Positions 8,534 through 17,466 of a stretch of 64,000 bases of DNA are shown here, piece after piece. Source of the DNA: JAGVSR01 sp963778225 (GTDB lineage: Bacteria > Pseudomonadota > Alphaproteobacteria > Rhizobiales > Hyphomicrobiaceae); NCBI GenBank assembly GCA_963778225.1, contig CAVZTR010000001.1, forward strand, positions 178,943-242,942, given 5' to 3'. Both the position numbers and the translations under genes were made by a program. A model generated the notes under the pieces. That model worked only from the letters and a program-made list of their open reading frames with translations, had not been told where the DNA came from and did not search any database. Each line of letters begins with the position of its first letter. The stretch's first letter is position 1.

Positions 8534-10408
8534 TTGTCCCGGCTGTTCGAACGCTTCGAGAACCACATCGATCCATTCGCCGGTAATGGCAGCGTGCGGC
8601 CGCCGGGGACGCTGGCGGCGTTCTATTGGCATTTCGTCGGACAGAGCTGGCCGGTGTTCGCGCTGCTCCTGTTCATGGGTTTTTGTGCCGGCGTGCTGGA
8701 AGCGTCGCTGTTTGCGTTCGTCGGATCGCTGGTGGACCGGATGCGGGCTGCGACCAGTCCGGAGACGTTCATTGCCGACAATGGTGGGCTCCTGCTGTTC
8801 ATGGCGTTCGTGGCGGCGATCTTGCGGCCGGCGGTTTCGTTCGTTCACGATCTCGTCAAGCATCAGATGATCGGCGGGTCGTTTACGACCCTGATCCGGT
8901 GGCAGTCGCATGCCTACGTGCTGCGGCAGAGCCTGGGGTTCTTCCAGAACGATTTTGCCGGGCGCGTTGCCAACAAGGTGATGCAGTCGGGGCCGGCGGT
9001 GCGCGAGAGCGTGGTGCAGGCGATCGATGCGGTGTGGTTCGTCGCCGTTTACTGGCTGACGGCGCTGGTGCTGTTCGCGCAGGCCGACCTGTGGCTCGTG
9101 ACGCCGCTGGCGGGATGGTTTCTCGCGTATGTGCTGGTGCTGCGGTACTTCATCCCACGGCTCAAGGCGCGGGCGATTGAAACGAGTGAAGCCCGCTCGA
9201 TGCTGACCGGGCGCATCGTCGACAGCTACACGAATATTCTGACGGTCAAGCTGTTCGCGCATACGGAGCGCGAAGACGCCTATGCGAAGTCGGCGATGCG
9301 GGAGCAGCTGGACAAGCTGCAGGTTCAGCTGCGGCTGACGACGCTGATGGAGACATCGCTGTTTGCGCTCAATGGGCTGTTGCTCGTCGGCATGTCGGCG
9401 CTCGCGATCACGCTCTGGAGCCAGCAGGCGGTGACGATCGGAGCCATCGCGCTGGTGATGGGTCTCACGATCCGGATCGTGAACATGTCCGGCTGGGTGA
9501 TGTGGACAGTCGCGGGGATCTTCGAGAACCTCGGCATCGCGTACGAGAGCATGGAGACGATTTCGCGCCCGTGGACGGTGCTCGATACGCCGGACGCGAA
9601 GGTGCTCAGCGTGCCGAAGGGCGAGATCGTGTTCGACGATGTGACGTTTCGGTACGGGCGGGTGAAGACGCTCGGCGATACGCGGCGGGGCGGGGTGATC
9701 GACGGGCTGTCGCTCCGGATCGCGCCGGGTGAAAAGGTGGGGCTGGTCGGGCGGTCGGGCGCGGGCAAGTCGACGCTCGTGAGCCTGCTGATGCGGTTCT
9801 ACGATCTTGAGAGCGGGCGGATCCTGATCGATGGGCAGGACATCGCGGAGGTGACGCAGGAGAGCCTCAGGTCGCAGATCGGGCTCGTGACGCAGGATAC
9901 GTCGCTGCTGCATCGGTCGGTGCTCGACAACATCATGTATGGGCGGCCGGAGGCGGGCTTCGAAGCGGCGAAGCTTGCGGCGCACCGCGCACATGCGGAT
10001 CATTTCATTCCGGATCTGGAGGATCTGGCGGGACGGCGCGGGTTCGCGGCGCAAGTGGGCGAACGCGGGGTGAAGTTGTCCGGCGGGCAGCGGCAGCGGA
10101 TCGCGATTGCGCGGGTGCTGTTGAAGAACGCGCCGATCCTGGTGCTGGACGAAGCGACGAGTGCGCTCGACAGCGAGGTCGAGGCGGCGATCCAGGAGAG
10201 CCTGCGCGATCTGATGCTCGGCAAGACAGTGATCGCGATTGCGCACCGGCTGTCGACCATCGCGGCCATGGACCGTCTCGTGATCATGGATCAGGGGCGC
10301 ATCGTCGAACAGGGATCGCACGCGGAACTGCTACGGCGGGGCGGGCTCTATTCGGATTTGTGGAAGCGGCAGTCGGGTGGGTTCCTCGGGCAGGAGGCGG
10401 CCGAGTAG
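8534..10408 (+). CDS. ABC exporter, fused membrane and ATPase domains (paralogue 1)
   Basis: This 624-residue half-transporter has a six-helix ABC exporter membrane domain (about residues 25-330) and a nucleotide-binding domain with Walker A GRSGAGKSTL, signature LSGGQRQRIAIARVLL, Walker B ILVLDEATSALDSE and the H-loop IAHRLSTI. All catalytic residues are intact. The TTG at 8534 is the chosen start because the product then begins MSRLFERFENHIDPF, parallel to the downstream paralogue; no ATG fits. It is 124 bases upstream of a second, strongly similar exporter. Substrate (lipid, drug or peptide) cannot be told from sequence. Confidence 0.9.
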   Translation: MSRLFERFENHIDPFAGNGSVRPPGTLAAFYWHFVGQSWPVFALLLFMGFCAGVLEASLFAFVGSLVDRMRAATSPETFIADNGGLLLFMAFVAAILRPAVSFVHDLVKHQMIGGSFTTLIRWQSHAYVLRQSLGFFQNDFAGRVANKVMQSGPAVRESVVQAIDAVWFVAVYWLTALVLFAQADLWLVTPLAGWFLAYVLVLRYFIPRLKARAIETSEARSMLTGRIVDSYTNILTVKLFAHTEREDAYAKSAMREQLDKLQVQLRLTTLMETSLFALNGLLLVGMSALAITLWSQQAVTIGAIALVMGLTIRIVNMSGWVMWTVAGIFENLGIAYESMETISRPWTVLDTPDAKVLSVPKGEIVFDDVTFRYGRVKTLGDTRRGGVIDGLSLRIAPGEKVGLVGRSGAGKSTLVSLLMRFYDLESGRILIDGQDIAEVTQESLRSQIGLVTQDTSLLHRSVLDNIMYGRPEAGFEAAKLAAHRAHADHFIPDLEDLAGRRGFAAQVGERGVKLSGGQRQRIAIARVLLKNAPILVLDEATSALDSEVEAAIQESLRDLMLGKTVIAIAHRLSTIAAMDRLVIMDQGRIVEQGSHAELLRRGGLYSDLWKRQSGGFLGQEAAE

Positions 10409-10447
10409 GCTGTCGCCGTCGCGACACTGATTGCGGCGTAGGATATA

Positions 10448-10520
10448 GCAAGCGGCTGCCCCTCACCCCGGCCTTCGCCGGGGCAAGCCCTGACCTCTCC
10501 CCGCGCGCGGGGAGAGGGGA
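10448..10520. repeat. REP-like palindromic intergenic repeat, copy 1
   Basis: This contains the block caagcggctgcccctcacc, followed by a perfect palindrome of 24 bases (10494-10517) made of CCTCTCCCCGCG and its reverse complement. Near-identical blocks occur at 34979-35092 and 46401-46450. The right edge is 13 bases from the ATG of the second ABC exporter. Confidence 0.85.
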
Positions 10521-10532
10521 AAGAGCGCATCC

Positions 10533-12371
10533 ATGTTTTCTTGGTTTGAGAAGCTCATCGATCCGTATCGCATCGTTCCGCTGGCGCCGCCGCCGGCGGG
10601 GCTGATGGCGTTTTTCTGGCATTACGTGAAGCCGGTGTGGCCGATCGTGCTGACGATCGCGGTATTGACGGCGTCCATCGCGGCGCTTGAAATCGTGATG
10701 CTCGATTATGTCGGGCGGTTCGTCGATCTCATGTCGAATGCAGACCGGGCGACATTCTTTGAGGTGCACGGGGACGACGTTTGGCGCATGGCGCTGCTTG
10801 CGCTCGTGGTGCTGCCGATCCTCGCGGTGACGTGGGAGTTCATTTTCCACCAGTCGTTCGCCGGCAATTTTCCCATGATGCTCCGCTGGCAGGGGCACCG
10901 CTACATGCTGCGGCAGTCGATGTCGTTCTATCAGGACGATTTCGCGGGGCGCATCGCCAATACGCTGATGCAGACGGCGCTCGCCGTGCGCGACAGCGTG
11001 GAGCGGGTGATCAACACGATCGTGTATGCGGTCGTGTATGTGGTGAGCGCGGTGGTGCTGTTGGCGGCTGCGGATTGGCGGCTGGCGATCCCGCTGATGG
11101 TCTGGATCGTGTCGTACATTGCGGCGGGGGCTTATTTCATGCCGCGGCTGGCGCGTTTGTCGGAGGCGCAGGCGGAAGCGCGTTCGGTGATGACGGGTCG
11201 GGTGATCGACAGTTACACGAACATTACATCGGTCAAGTTGTTCGCGCATACCGCGGCGGAGGATGCGTACGCGAAGGAGAGTATGGCTGGGTTCATGGAG
11301 ACGGTGCACGCGCAGATGCGGCTCGTGACCAAGATGAACATCAGCTTGCGGCTACTGAATTACGGGCTGATGGCCGTGACGCTCATCGTGTCGATTTTCC
11401 TGTGGCGGTCGAACCTTGTGACGGTTGGTGCGATCGCGGTGGCGACGAGCCTGGCGATGCGGCTCGATGCGCTTTCGGATTGGGTGCTCTGGCAGGTGGC
11501 GGGCTTGTTCGAGAGCATGGGCGTGGTGCGCGATGGGGCCAACACGCTGTCGAAGCCGCTCGGCATCGTGGACCGGCCGAACGCGCCCGCACTCGTCGTG
11601 CACAAGGGTGCCATCGCGTTCGAGAACGTGACCTTCCATTACGGCAAGGGACGCGGCGTGATCCAGGATCTGAACCTGACGATCAGGCCGGGTGAGAAGG
11701 TTGGCATCGTCGGACGGTCGGGGGCGGGGAAGTCGACGTTGGTCAATCTGCTGTTGCGGTTCTTCGAACCCGAGGCGGGGCGCGTAACGATCGACGGGCA
11801 GGATATCCGCGACGTGACGCAGGAGAGCCTGCGGCAGGCCATCGGTGTGGTGACGCAGGATACGGCGCTGTTGCATCGCTCGGTCGGGGACAATCTGCTT
11901 TATGGCCGTCCGGATGCGAGCCCGGAGGCGGTGGCGCGGGCGATGCGGCTGGCATCGGCGGATGCCTTCATCGCGAACTTGAGCGACGGCCGGGGGCGGG
12001 ATGGACTGAACGCGATGGTCGGCGAGCGCGGCGTGAAGTTGTCCGGCGGGCAGCGGCAGCGGATCGCGATCGCGCGGGTGCTGCTCAAGAATGCGCCGAT
12101 CCTCGTTCTCGACGAAGCGACCAGCGCGCTCGACAGCGAAGTGGAAGCGGCCATCCAGGAAAGTCTCAACGACTTGATGGCGGGGAAGACGGTGATCGCA
12201 ATTGCGCACCGGTTATCGACGATTGCCGCGATGGACCGGCTCGTCATCATGGACCAGGGGCGGATCGTGGAAGCGGGCACCCATGCGGAGCTGATCGCCA
12301 AGGGCGGGCTCTATGCATCGCTGTGGAAGCGGCAGTCCGGCGGTTTTCTGACCGAGGCGGCGGCGGAATGA
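10533..12371 (+). CDS. ABC exporter, fused membrane and ATPase domains (paralogue 2)
   Basis: This 612-residue half-transporter is collinear with the upstream gene: MFSWFEKLIDPY start, six-helix membrane domain, then GRSGAGKSTL, LSGGQRQRIAIARVLL, ILVLDEATSALDSE and IAHRLSTI. The final 110 residues are nearly identical between the two proteins, while the membrane domains have diverged. Tandem half-exporters can act as homodimers or as a heterodimer; since both ATPase sites look competent, neither arrangement can be excluded. The start lies just after a REP-like palindrome whose purine-rich arm (ggggagaggggaaagag) may double as ribosome-binding sequence. Confidence 0.92.
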   Translation: MFSWFEKLIDPYRIVPLAPPPAGLMAFFWHYVKPVWPIVLTIAVLTASIAALEIVMLDYVGRFVDLMSNADRATFFEVHGDDVWRMALLALVVLPILAVTWEFIFHQSFAGNFPMMLRWQGHRYMLRQSMSFYQDDFAGRIANTLMQTALAVRDSVERVINTIVYAVVYVVSAVVLLAAADWRLAIPLMVWIVSYIAAGAYFMPRLARLSEAQAEARSVMTGRVIDSYTNITSVKLFAHTAAEDAYAKESMAGFMETVHAQMRLVTKMNISLRLLNYGLMAVTLIVSIFLWRSNLVTVGAIAVATSLAMRLDALSDWVLWQVAGLFESMGVVRDGANTLSKPLGIVDRPNAPALVVHKGAIAFENVTFHYGKGRGVIQDLNLTIRPGEKVGIVGRSGAGKSTLVNLLLRFFEPEAGRVTIDGQDIRDVTQESLRQAIGVVTQDTALLHRSVGDNLLYGRPDASPEAVARAMRLASADAFIANLSDGRGRDGLNAMVGERGVKLSGGQRQRIAIARVLLKNAPILVLDEATSALDSEVEAAIQESLNDLMAGKTVIAIAHRLSTIAAMDRLVIMDQGRIVEAGTHAELIAKGGLYASLWKRQSGGFLTEAAAE

Positions 12372-12511
12372 TGGTCTGTGCCGTCGGTCCGCGCGACAGG
12401 CCGCCGCCCGGCTTGTTTGTCGTGGATCAATGACGCCTCAGGGCGCTGTGGCAGCTTAGCAGCGAATAGCCCGCCATCGATTTCGGCGGGCACAGCCGCC
12501 CGGAGGCAACC

Positions 12512-12715
12512 ATGGCCAAGCTCGCAACAGTCATTTGGATCGTTTTAGGCATCACGTTCGCCGGGGCGTTCGGCACCGTGATCCTGGCGACACCGTCGCT
12601 CGTCAACGAGGCGGCGGAGCTCCTGCCATGGGCGGCGCTTGCAGGGTTCGTGGCGGCGGTGCCGGCATCCATTTTCGTGGCGCGGCGCATTCTGGCCGTA
12701 AGCGGAAACCGCTAG
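12512..12715 (+). CDS. Small two-helix membrane protein (67 aa)
   Basis: Two hydrophobic segments are visible, TVIWIVLGITFAGAFGTVIL (about residues 6-25) and LPWAALAGFVAAVPASIFVA (38-57), with a short basic tail. An upstream purine-rich CGGAGG sits eight bases before the ATG. No function is known; small proteins of this type are common in Hyphomicrobiales. It lies just before a triplicated hairpin repeat. Confidence 0.65.
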   Translation: MAKLATVIWIVLGITFAGAFGTVILATPSLVNEAAELLPWAALAGFVAAVPASIFVARRILAVSGNR

Positions 12716-12727
12716 GTGGTTTAGCGC

Positions 12728-12818
12728 CCACACTCGGCAGGCCGGTGTGGGGCTTTGGCCACACTCGGCAGGCCGGTGTGGGGCTTTATCTCTGCCCACA
12801 CTCGGCAGGCCGGTGTGG
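12728..12818. repeat. Three tandem copies of a 23-base hairpin
   Basis: Identical 23-base copies at 12728-12750, 12759-12781 and 12796-12818 read ccacactcggcaggccggtg followed by tgg. Each can fold with arms CCACAC-CGG and CCG-GTGTGG, a bulged T and a CAGG loop. Each is followed by GGCT; copies one and two continue into TTT. The cluster separates the small membrane protein gene from convergent trmL and may terminate transcription. Confidence 0.9.
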
Positions 12819-12820
12819 GG

Positions 12821-13285
12821 CTAGACCGTAAAGCCGCCGGTCTGGCGGAGGGCTTCGCCCAAGACCATGGCTGCGGCGACGGCAACGTTGAGGGAGCGCA
12901 GCGGGGGCTTCATCGGGATGGCGACTGCGGCATCGCAGACGTCACGGACCGCATCGGGGACGCCGGCACTCTCGCGGCCGAAAAGCAGAGTGTCACGCTC
13001 GGAGAATGCGAAGTCGGGAAGTCGGACGGCGGCCTTCGACGAGAACAGGATCAGGCGTCCGGCGGTCGTCGTCTGGCTGCGGGTCAGGCAATACTGCTCC
13101 CAGGAAAGGTGACGTGTCAGGTCGACGTGCGCGAGGTAATCGAGCCCGGCACGGCGCAGGTTGCGATCGGACATGTCGAAGCCGGTCGGGCCGATGACAT
13201 CGACGGGTGTGCCGAGGCAGGCGGCCATGCGCAGGATGGTGCCGGTGTTCTGGGGGATGTCGGGTTGGTAGAGCGCCAGGCGCAT
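12821..13285 (-). CDS. trmL: tRNA (cytidine(34)-2'-O)-methyltransferase
   Basis: This 154-residue SPOUT methyltransferase begins MRLALYQPDIPQNTG, the hallmark N-terminus of TrmL, and contains the SAM-binding knot motifs LLFGRESAGVPD and IPMKPPLRSLNVAVAAAMVL. TrmL methylates the wobble ribose of tRNA-Leu isoacceptors. The start is set at 13285 by homology to this N-terminus; the frame remains open a further 65 codons upstream without family resemblance. It reads away from petABC and ends within three bases of the hairpin repeats. Confidence 0.93.
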   Translation of the reverse strand: MRLALYQPDIPQNTGTILRMAACLGTPVDVIGPTGFDMSDRNLRRAGLDYLAHVDLTRHLSWEQYCLTRSQTTTAGRLILFSSKAAVRLPDFAFSERDTLLFGRESAGVPDAVRDVCDAAVAIPMKPPLRSLNVAVAAAMVLGEALRQTGGFTV

Positions 13286-13587
13286 GAAAACGGTCCGTTT
13301 TATCGCCGGAAGGGCGGTTGCTGCGGCCTTAGCGCAGGGGGGTAATCGGCAGGTTCGATCGCGGCACTGATGTGGTACTGAGTTGCCGATCAACCGGGTG
13401 CGGCCAAACGATGCAAGACTTTTGAACGCGAACCGCAGACCCCGACATAGCAGTATAAGAGGCGCCGGTTTATCAAACATCCAAGCGCCAATTCGCCGGC
13501 TGGACTTTACTAGGCGCGTGCGGCGGCGGGAGACGCCGTGCAGGGGTGGCCCCGCAAGGTTTCACCCGAACACATCTGGAGGACAAA
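13286..13587. other. Intergenic region between trmL and petA
   Basis: This gap of about 300 bases separates two divergent genes and must hold their promoters. I see no convincing additional gene. The only clear signal is the GGAGG at 13579-13583 that serves the GTG start of petA. Confidence 0.5.
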
Positions 13588-14160
13588 GTGGCTTCGACAG
13601 CAGAAGAGCCCAACCGCAGAGACTTTCTTGTCATTGCCGGCAATGCATTTGCAGCCGTCGGCGGTGCGATCGTACTGTGGCCGTTCATCGCGCAAATGAA
13701 CCCGGACTCGGGCGCACAGGCGCTCGCTTCGGTGGAACTCGATCTTGCGCCGGTCAAGGAAGGTCAGGCGATCACCGCCATGTGGCGGGGCAAGCCGATC
13801 TTCATTCGCAACCGCACCAAGGCCGAGATCGAGCAGGCCAAGGCCGTCGATCTCGCCGCGCTGGTCGACAACTCGGCGCGCAACATGGCGCTCCCGGAGA
13901 GCGACCCGGCGTCCGACACCAACCGCACCAAGGCGGGGCACGAGAACTTCCTGATCCTCATCGGCATCTGTACGCACCTCGGCTGCATCCCCAAGGGGCA
14001 GGCGATCGGTGACAGCCGCGGTGATTACGGCGGATGGTTCTGCCCGTGCCACGGTTCACATTACGATACTGCGGGACGCATCCGGAAGGGCCCCGCGCCT
14101 CGTAACCTGGAAGTTCCGCCGTACAATTTCGTCGGCGATACCAAAATCAAGATCGGCTAA
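13588..14160 (+). CDS. petA: Ubiquinol-cytochrome c reductase, Rieske iron-sulfur subunit
   Basis: This 190-residue subunit carries the 2Fe-2S cluster of the cytochrome bc1 complex. An N-terminal twin-arginine-like start (EEPNRRDFLVIAGNAFAAVG) also forms the single membrane anchor. Cluster ligands are in CTHLGC (about residues 128-133) and CPCHGS (152-157). The GTG at 13588 is chosen because GGAGG sits about five bases upstream and the product then begins immediately before the RRDFL signal; a longer frame from 13546 lacks such a site. It is the first gene of petABC, with 11 bases to the cytochrome b gene. Confidence 0.96.
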   Translation: MASTAEEPNRRDFLVIAGNAFAAVGGAIVLWPFIAQMNPDSGAQALASVELDLAPVKEGQAITAMWRGKPIFIRNRTKAEIEQAKAVDLAALVDNSARNMALPESDPASDTNRTKAGHENFLILIGICTHLGCIPKGQAIGDSRGDYGGWFCPCHGSHYDTAGRIRKGPAPRNLEVPPYNFVGDTKIKIG

Positions 14161-14171
14161 GGGAGCAAAGC

Positions 14172-15464
14172 ATGTCGGCTCACGAGTTGAATTACACCCC
14201 GACCTCGCGTGTCGGTAAGTGGTTTGACGAACGCCTGCCCATCGCACGGCTGATGCATGGGCAATTCGTTGATTTTCCCACCCCGCGCAACCTCAACTAC
14301 GCCTGGACCTTCGGCGGCATCCTGACGTTCTGCCTCGTGGCGCAGATCGTGACGGGCATCGTGCTGGCGATGCACTACCAGCCGAGCGCCGCAGAAGCGT
14401 TCAACTCGGTCGATCGCATCCGTCGCGACGTGAACTTCGGCTGGCTCATCCAGCCGATGCATGCCGTCGGTGCCTCGATGTTCTTCATCGCCGTCTACAT
14501 CCACATCTTCCGCGGCCTCTACTACGGATCGTATAAGGCGCCGCGCGAAGTGCTCTGGATCCTCGGCGTGTTCATCCTGCTCGCCATGATGGCCACCGCC
14601 TTCATGGGCTACGCGCTTCCCTGGGGCCAGATGAGCTTCTGGGGCGTGACGGTGATCACGAACCTGTTCTCGGCGCTGGATAGCATCTGGTCGGGACTCG
14701 GCACGACGATCGTGGAGTGGCTGTGGGGCGGTTATGCGGTGACGGGCGTCACGCTCAACCGGTTCTTCTCCCTCCATTATCTCCTGCCGTTCGTGATCGT
14801 GGGTCTCGTGGCCTTGCACATCTGGGCGCTGCACGTGGCGGGTCAGAACAACCCGACCGGTCTCGACATCAAGTCGAAGTCCGACTCGGTGCCGATGTAT
14901 CCGTTCGCGGTCGCGAAAGATGCGGTTGGCCTGTTCGCGTTCCTCATCGTGTTCGCGTGGTTCGTGCTCATCATGCCCGACTACCTCGGTCACGCGGACA
15001 ACTTCACGCCCGCCAACGCGCTGGTGACGCCGCCGCACATCGTGCCCGAATGGTACTTCCTGCCGTTCTACGCGATCTTGCGCGCCGTTCCCTCCAAGCT
15101 CGGCGGCGTGATCGCGATGTTTGCGGCGGTGCTGGTCCTCGTCTTCGTACCCTGGCTCGACACGAGCCGCGTGCGTTCGGCGAAGTATCGCCCCTACTAC
15201 AAGATCGCGTTCTGGTTCTTCGTCTTCACCTGCGTCGCGCTGGGATGGCTCGGCTCGAAGCCGGCTGAACAGCCTTACGTGTTCTGGTCGCAGTTCTTCA
15301 CCATCGCCTACTTCGCGTTCTTCCTGGTCGCGTTGCCGGTGCTTGGCCTGATCGAGACGCCGCGGCCACTGCCTCGGTCGATCACCGAGTCGGTGCTGGG
15401 CCGGATGACGGGCGGTGTGTCACCGGTGCCTGCGGGCGCGGCGGCAGCGCCAGAGAAACGCTAA
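14172..15464 (+). CDS. petB: Cytochrome b subunit of the bc1 complex
   Basis: This 430-residue integral membrane protein has the expected helices and both b-haem histidine pairs: MHYQPSAAEAFN and HAVGASMFFIAVYIHIFRG in the first half, HYLLPFVIVGLVALHIWALH in the second. The Qo-site motif PEWYFLPFYAILR is intact. Length fits alphaproteobacterial cytochrome b of a three-subunit complex. It follows the Rieske gene by 11 bases and precedes cytochrome c1 by 13. It oxidises ubiquinol in the inner membrane and pumps protons through the Q cycle. Confidence 0.97.
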   Translation: MSAHELNYTPTSRVGKWFDERLPIARLMHGQFVDFPTPRNLNYAWTFGGILTFCLVAQIVTGIVLAMHYQPSAAEAFNSVDRIRRDVNFGWLIQPMHAVGASMFFIAVYIHIFRGLYYGSYKAPREVLWILGVFILLAMMATAFMGYALPWGQMSFWGVTVITNLFSALDSIWSGLGTTIVEWLWGGYAVTGVTLNRFFSLHYLLPFVIVGLVALHIWALHVAGQNNPTGLDIKSKSDSVPMYPFAVAKDAVGLFAFLIVFAWFVLIMPDYLGHADNFTPANALVTPPHIVPEWYFLPFYAILRAVPSKLGGVIAMFAAVLVLVFVPWLDTSRVRSAKYRPYYKIAFWFFVFTCVALGWLGSKPAEQPYVFWSQFFTIAYFAFFLVALPVLGLIETPRPLPRSITESVLGRMTGGVSPVPAGAAAAPEKR

Positions 15465-15477
15465 AGAGGATCGAGCC

Positions 15478-16494
15478 ATGACGTTCAAGACCAAGGCTTC
15501 GGCCCTCATTTCGAAAAGCGTCGTCGCAGCGGGACTTTCCGCTGCGACGGTCTTCGCCTGCCTCCCGGCTCAGGCCGCCGGCGGCGGACCGGAGATCCCG
15601 CGGGTCGCGTGGTCCTTCGATGGACCTGCGGGGCAGTTCGACCGGGCACAGTTGCAGCGCGGTTTCCAGGTGTACCAGAACGTCTGTTCGGCCTGTCATG
15701 GGCTGTCGCGGTTGTCCTGGCGCAACCTGGTGCAGCCGGGCGGGCCTGAGTTCCCGGAAGAGGCCGTGAAGGCTCTCGCGAAGGACTGGCCGAACAAGAT
15801 CACCGACGGTCCCAACGACGCGGGAGAGATGTTCGAACGCGATGCTCTCCTGTCGGATCCGATCCTCGGGCCGTACAAGAATGAGAAAGCAGCCCGCGCT
15901 GCGCAGAACGGCGCCTATCCGCCGGATCTGTCGCTGATGGCTCGCGCTCGCAACCCCGAATACAAGGGGTCGGCGGTCGGGCATGGTCCGCACATGCTCA
16001 AGGATATCCTGACGGGATATCAGGCCGGCGGTCCGAACTACCTTTATGCGCTGCTGACGGGCTACACGGATGTACCGTCGTATGTGCGCGAGGAGAATGG
16101 CCATCTGAAGCCGGTCGGGGCGGACGGTGCCGGTGGCAAGGCCGTCGAACAGTGCGCGTCGGTAACGCCCGGTGAAGACGGCAAGCCGGACGTTTGCAAC
16201 GCGCTTGCGGACGGCATGAACTACAACGCTGCGTTCCCGGGTCACCAGATCGCCATGCCGGCCGTTCTGGCCGATGGCGCGGTGGAGTATCCGAAGGGGC
16301 CGGATGGCAATCCGCTGGTTCCCGCGACACTCGACCAGCATTCGCGCGACGTGGCTGCGTTTCTTGCCTGGGCGGCCGATCCGCACCTGAACCAGCGCAA
16401 GGCGACCGGCTGGCAGGCCCTGTTGTTCCTGCTCGTGACAACGGTTCTGCTGTTCCTCGGCAAGAAGCGGATCTGGTCGCGCATCGAACACTGA
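15478..16494 (+). CDS. petC: Cytochrome c1 subunit of the bc1 complex
   Basis: This 338-residue protein has a signal peptide (KSVVAAGLSAATVFACLPAQAA), the haem-binding motif CSACHG in the sequence VYQNVCSACHGLSRLSW, and a C-terminal anchor helix (ALLFLLVTTVLLFLG) followed by basic residues. The ATG at 15478 has AGAGGA upstream and directly precedes the signal peptide. It passes electrons from the Rieske centre to soluble cytochrome c. A strong terminator closes the petABC operon 24 bases downstream. Confidence 0.96.
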   Translation: MTFKTKASALISKSVVAAGLSAATVFACLPAQAAGGGPEIPRVAWSFDGPAGQFDRAQLQRGFQVYQNVCSACHGLSRLSWRNLVQPGGPEFPEEAVKALAKDWPNKITDGPNDAGEMFERDALLSDPILGPYKNEKAARAAQNGAYPPDLSLMARARNPEYKGSAVGHGPHMLKDILTGYQAGGPNYLYALLTGYTDVPSYVREENGHLKPVGADGAGGKAVEQCASVTPGEDGKPDVCNALADGMNYNAAFPGHQIAMPAVLADGAVEYPKGPDGNPLVPATLDQHSRDVAAFLAWAADPHLNQRKATGWQALLFLLVTTVLLFLGKKRIWSRIEH

Positions 16495-16517
16495 TGCTAT
16501 AGCGATGACGGACAAGC

Positions 16518-16555
16518 AGCGGGCGCAGGGCTTGACCTTGCGCCCGCTTTTCTTT
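16518..16555 (+). terminator. Rho-independent terminator of petABC
   Basis: Ten-base-pair perfect arms (16518-16527 and 16539-16548), rich in G and C, with an 11-base loop, run into the tract ttttcttt. It lies directly after petC. Confidence 0.92.
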
Positions 16556-16583
16556 GTCTGAACGGCAGAAAGAGGAGGCGGCG

Positions 16584-17459
16584 GTGACGGCATCGGTGTT
16601 GGGGATCGTCGGCGGAAGCGGCTTCTACAATCTGCCGGGGATGGAGAATGCGCGCTGGGAGCGTGTGGACAGTCCGTTCGGCAAACCGTCCGACGAGATC
16701 CTGTTCGCGGAAATCGACGGACTGCCGCTCAGGTTTCTGCCGCGCCATGGACGCGGTCACAAAGTGCCGCCGTCCGCAATCAACTATCGCGCGAATATCG
16801 ATGCGCTGAAGCGGGCAGGGGTCACCGATCTCGTCTCCGTCTCGGCGTGCGGGTCACTGAAGGAAGACTATGCTCCGGGTCATTTCGTGCTCGTCGATCA
16901 GTTCATCGATCGGACGTTTGCACGCGAGAAATCGTTCTTCGGCGCGGGGCTTGTGGCGCATGTTTCGGTTGCCGATCCGGTCAGTCCGCTGCTCGTCGAT
17001 GCGCTCGAGGCGGCGGCAAAGGCGGAGGGGATCGCGCACTCGCGCGGGGGCACTTATCTCGTGATGGAAGGGCCGCAGTTTTCGACGCGGGCGGAATCGA
17101 ACCTTTATCGAAGCTGGGGCTGCGATGTGATCGGCATGACGAACATGCCGGAGGCCAAACTCGCGCGCGAGGCGGAGATTTGCTACGCGACGGTGGCCAT
17201 GGTGACGGATTACGACTGCTGGCACGACGACCATGCGGCGGTCGATGTGGCCTCGATCATCGCCGTCATGATCGCGAATACGGAAAAGGCGCAGCGGCTC
17301 GTGACGCGGCTGGCAAAGGATTTCCCGCGTGAGCATCCGGCGTGTCCGATCGGGTCGGACCGGGCGCTGGACGTGGCGTTGATCACGGCGCCGGAAGCGC
17401 GCGACGCGGCGTTGCTCGCCCGGCTCGATGCGGTGGCCGGGCGCGTGCTGAAGGCGTGA
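16584..17459 (+). CDS. mtnP: S-methyl-5'-thioadenosine phosphorylase
   Basis: This 291-residue enzyme of the PNP/MTAP family splits methylthioadenosine to adenine and 5-methylthioribose-1-phosphate. Visible motifs are GIVGGSGFYNLPG at the N-terminus, RHGRGHKVPPS near residue 52, MEGPQFSTRAES and GMTNMPEAKLAREAEICYA. The GTG at 16584 is chosen because AGGAGG precedes it at a good distance and it begins next to the conserved GGSGFY. The adenine product is the substrate of Apt encoded downstream, and methylthioribose-1-phosphate is the substrate of MtnA. Confidence 0.95.
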   Translation: MTASVLGIVGGSGFYNLPGMENARWERVDSPFGKPSDEILFAEIDGLPLRFLPRHGRGHKVPPSAINYRANIDALKRAGVTDLVSVSACGSLKEDYAPGHFVLVDQFIDRTFAREKSFFGAGLVAHVSVADPVSPLLVDALEAAAKAEGIAHSRGGTYLVMEGPQFSTRAESNLYRSWGCDVIGMTNMPEAKLAREAEICYATVAMVTDYDCWHDDHAAVDVASIIAVMIANTEKAQRLVTRLAKDFPREHPACPIGSDRALDVALITAPEARDAALLARLDAVAGRVLKA

Positions 17460-17466
17460 GGTCGCG

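Noticed and set aside
8379..8576. Minus-strand frame ending FTAGLEYTIGWGSVVPETWR before the ABC exporter
   Set aside because: The later half looks coding-like, but there is no ribosome site, and it overlaps the divergent ABC gene start; possibly a relic, not supported as a gene.
8531..10321. Long minus-strand open frame (about 596 codons) opposite the first ABC exporter
   Set aside because: Same effect: GC-rich antisense shadow of a gene with all ABC motifs.
12728..12818. Three repeats considered as a CRISPR array
   Set aside because: Repeats are hairpins of 23 bases with spacers of only 8 and 14 bases and no cas genes are nearby.
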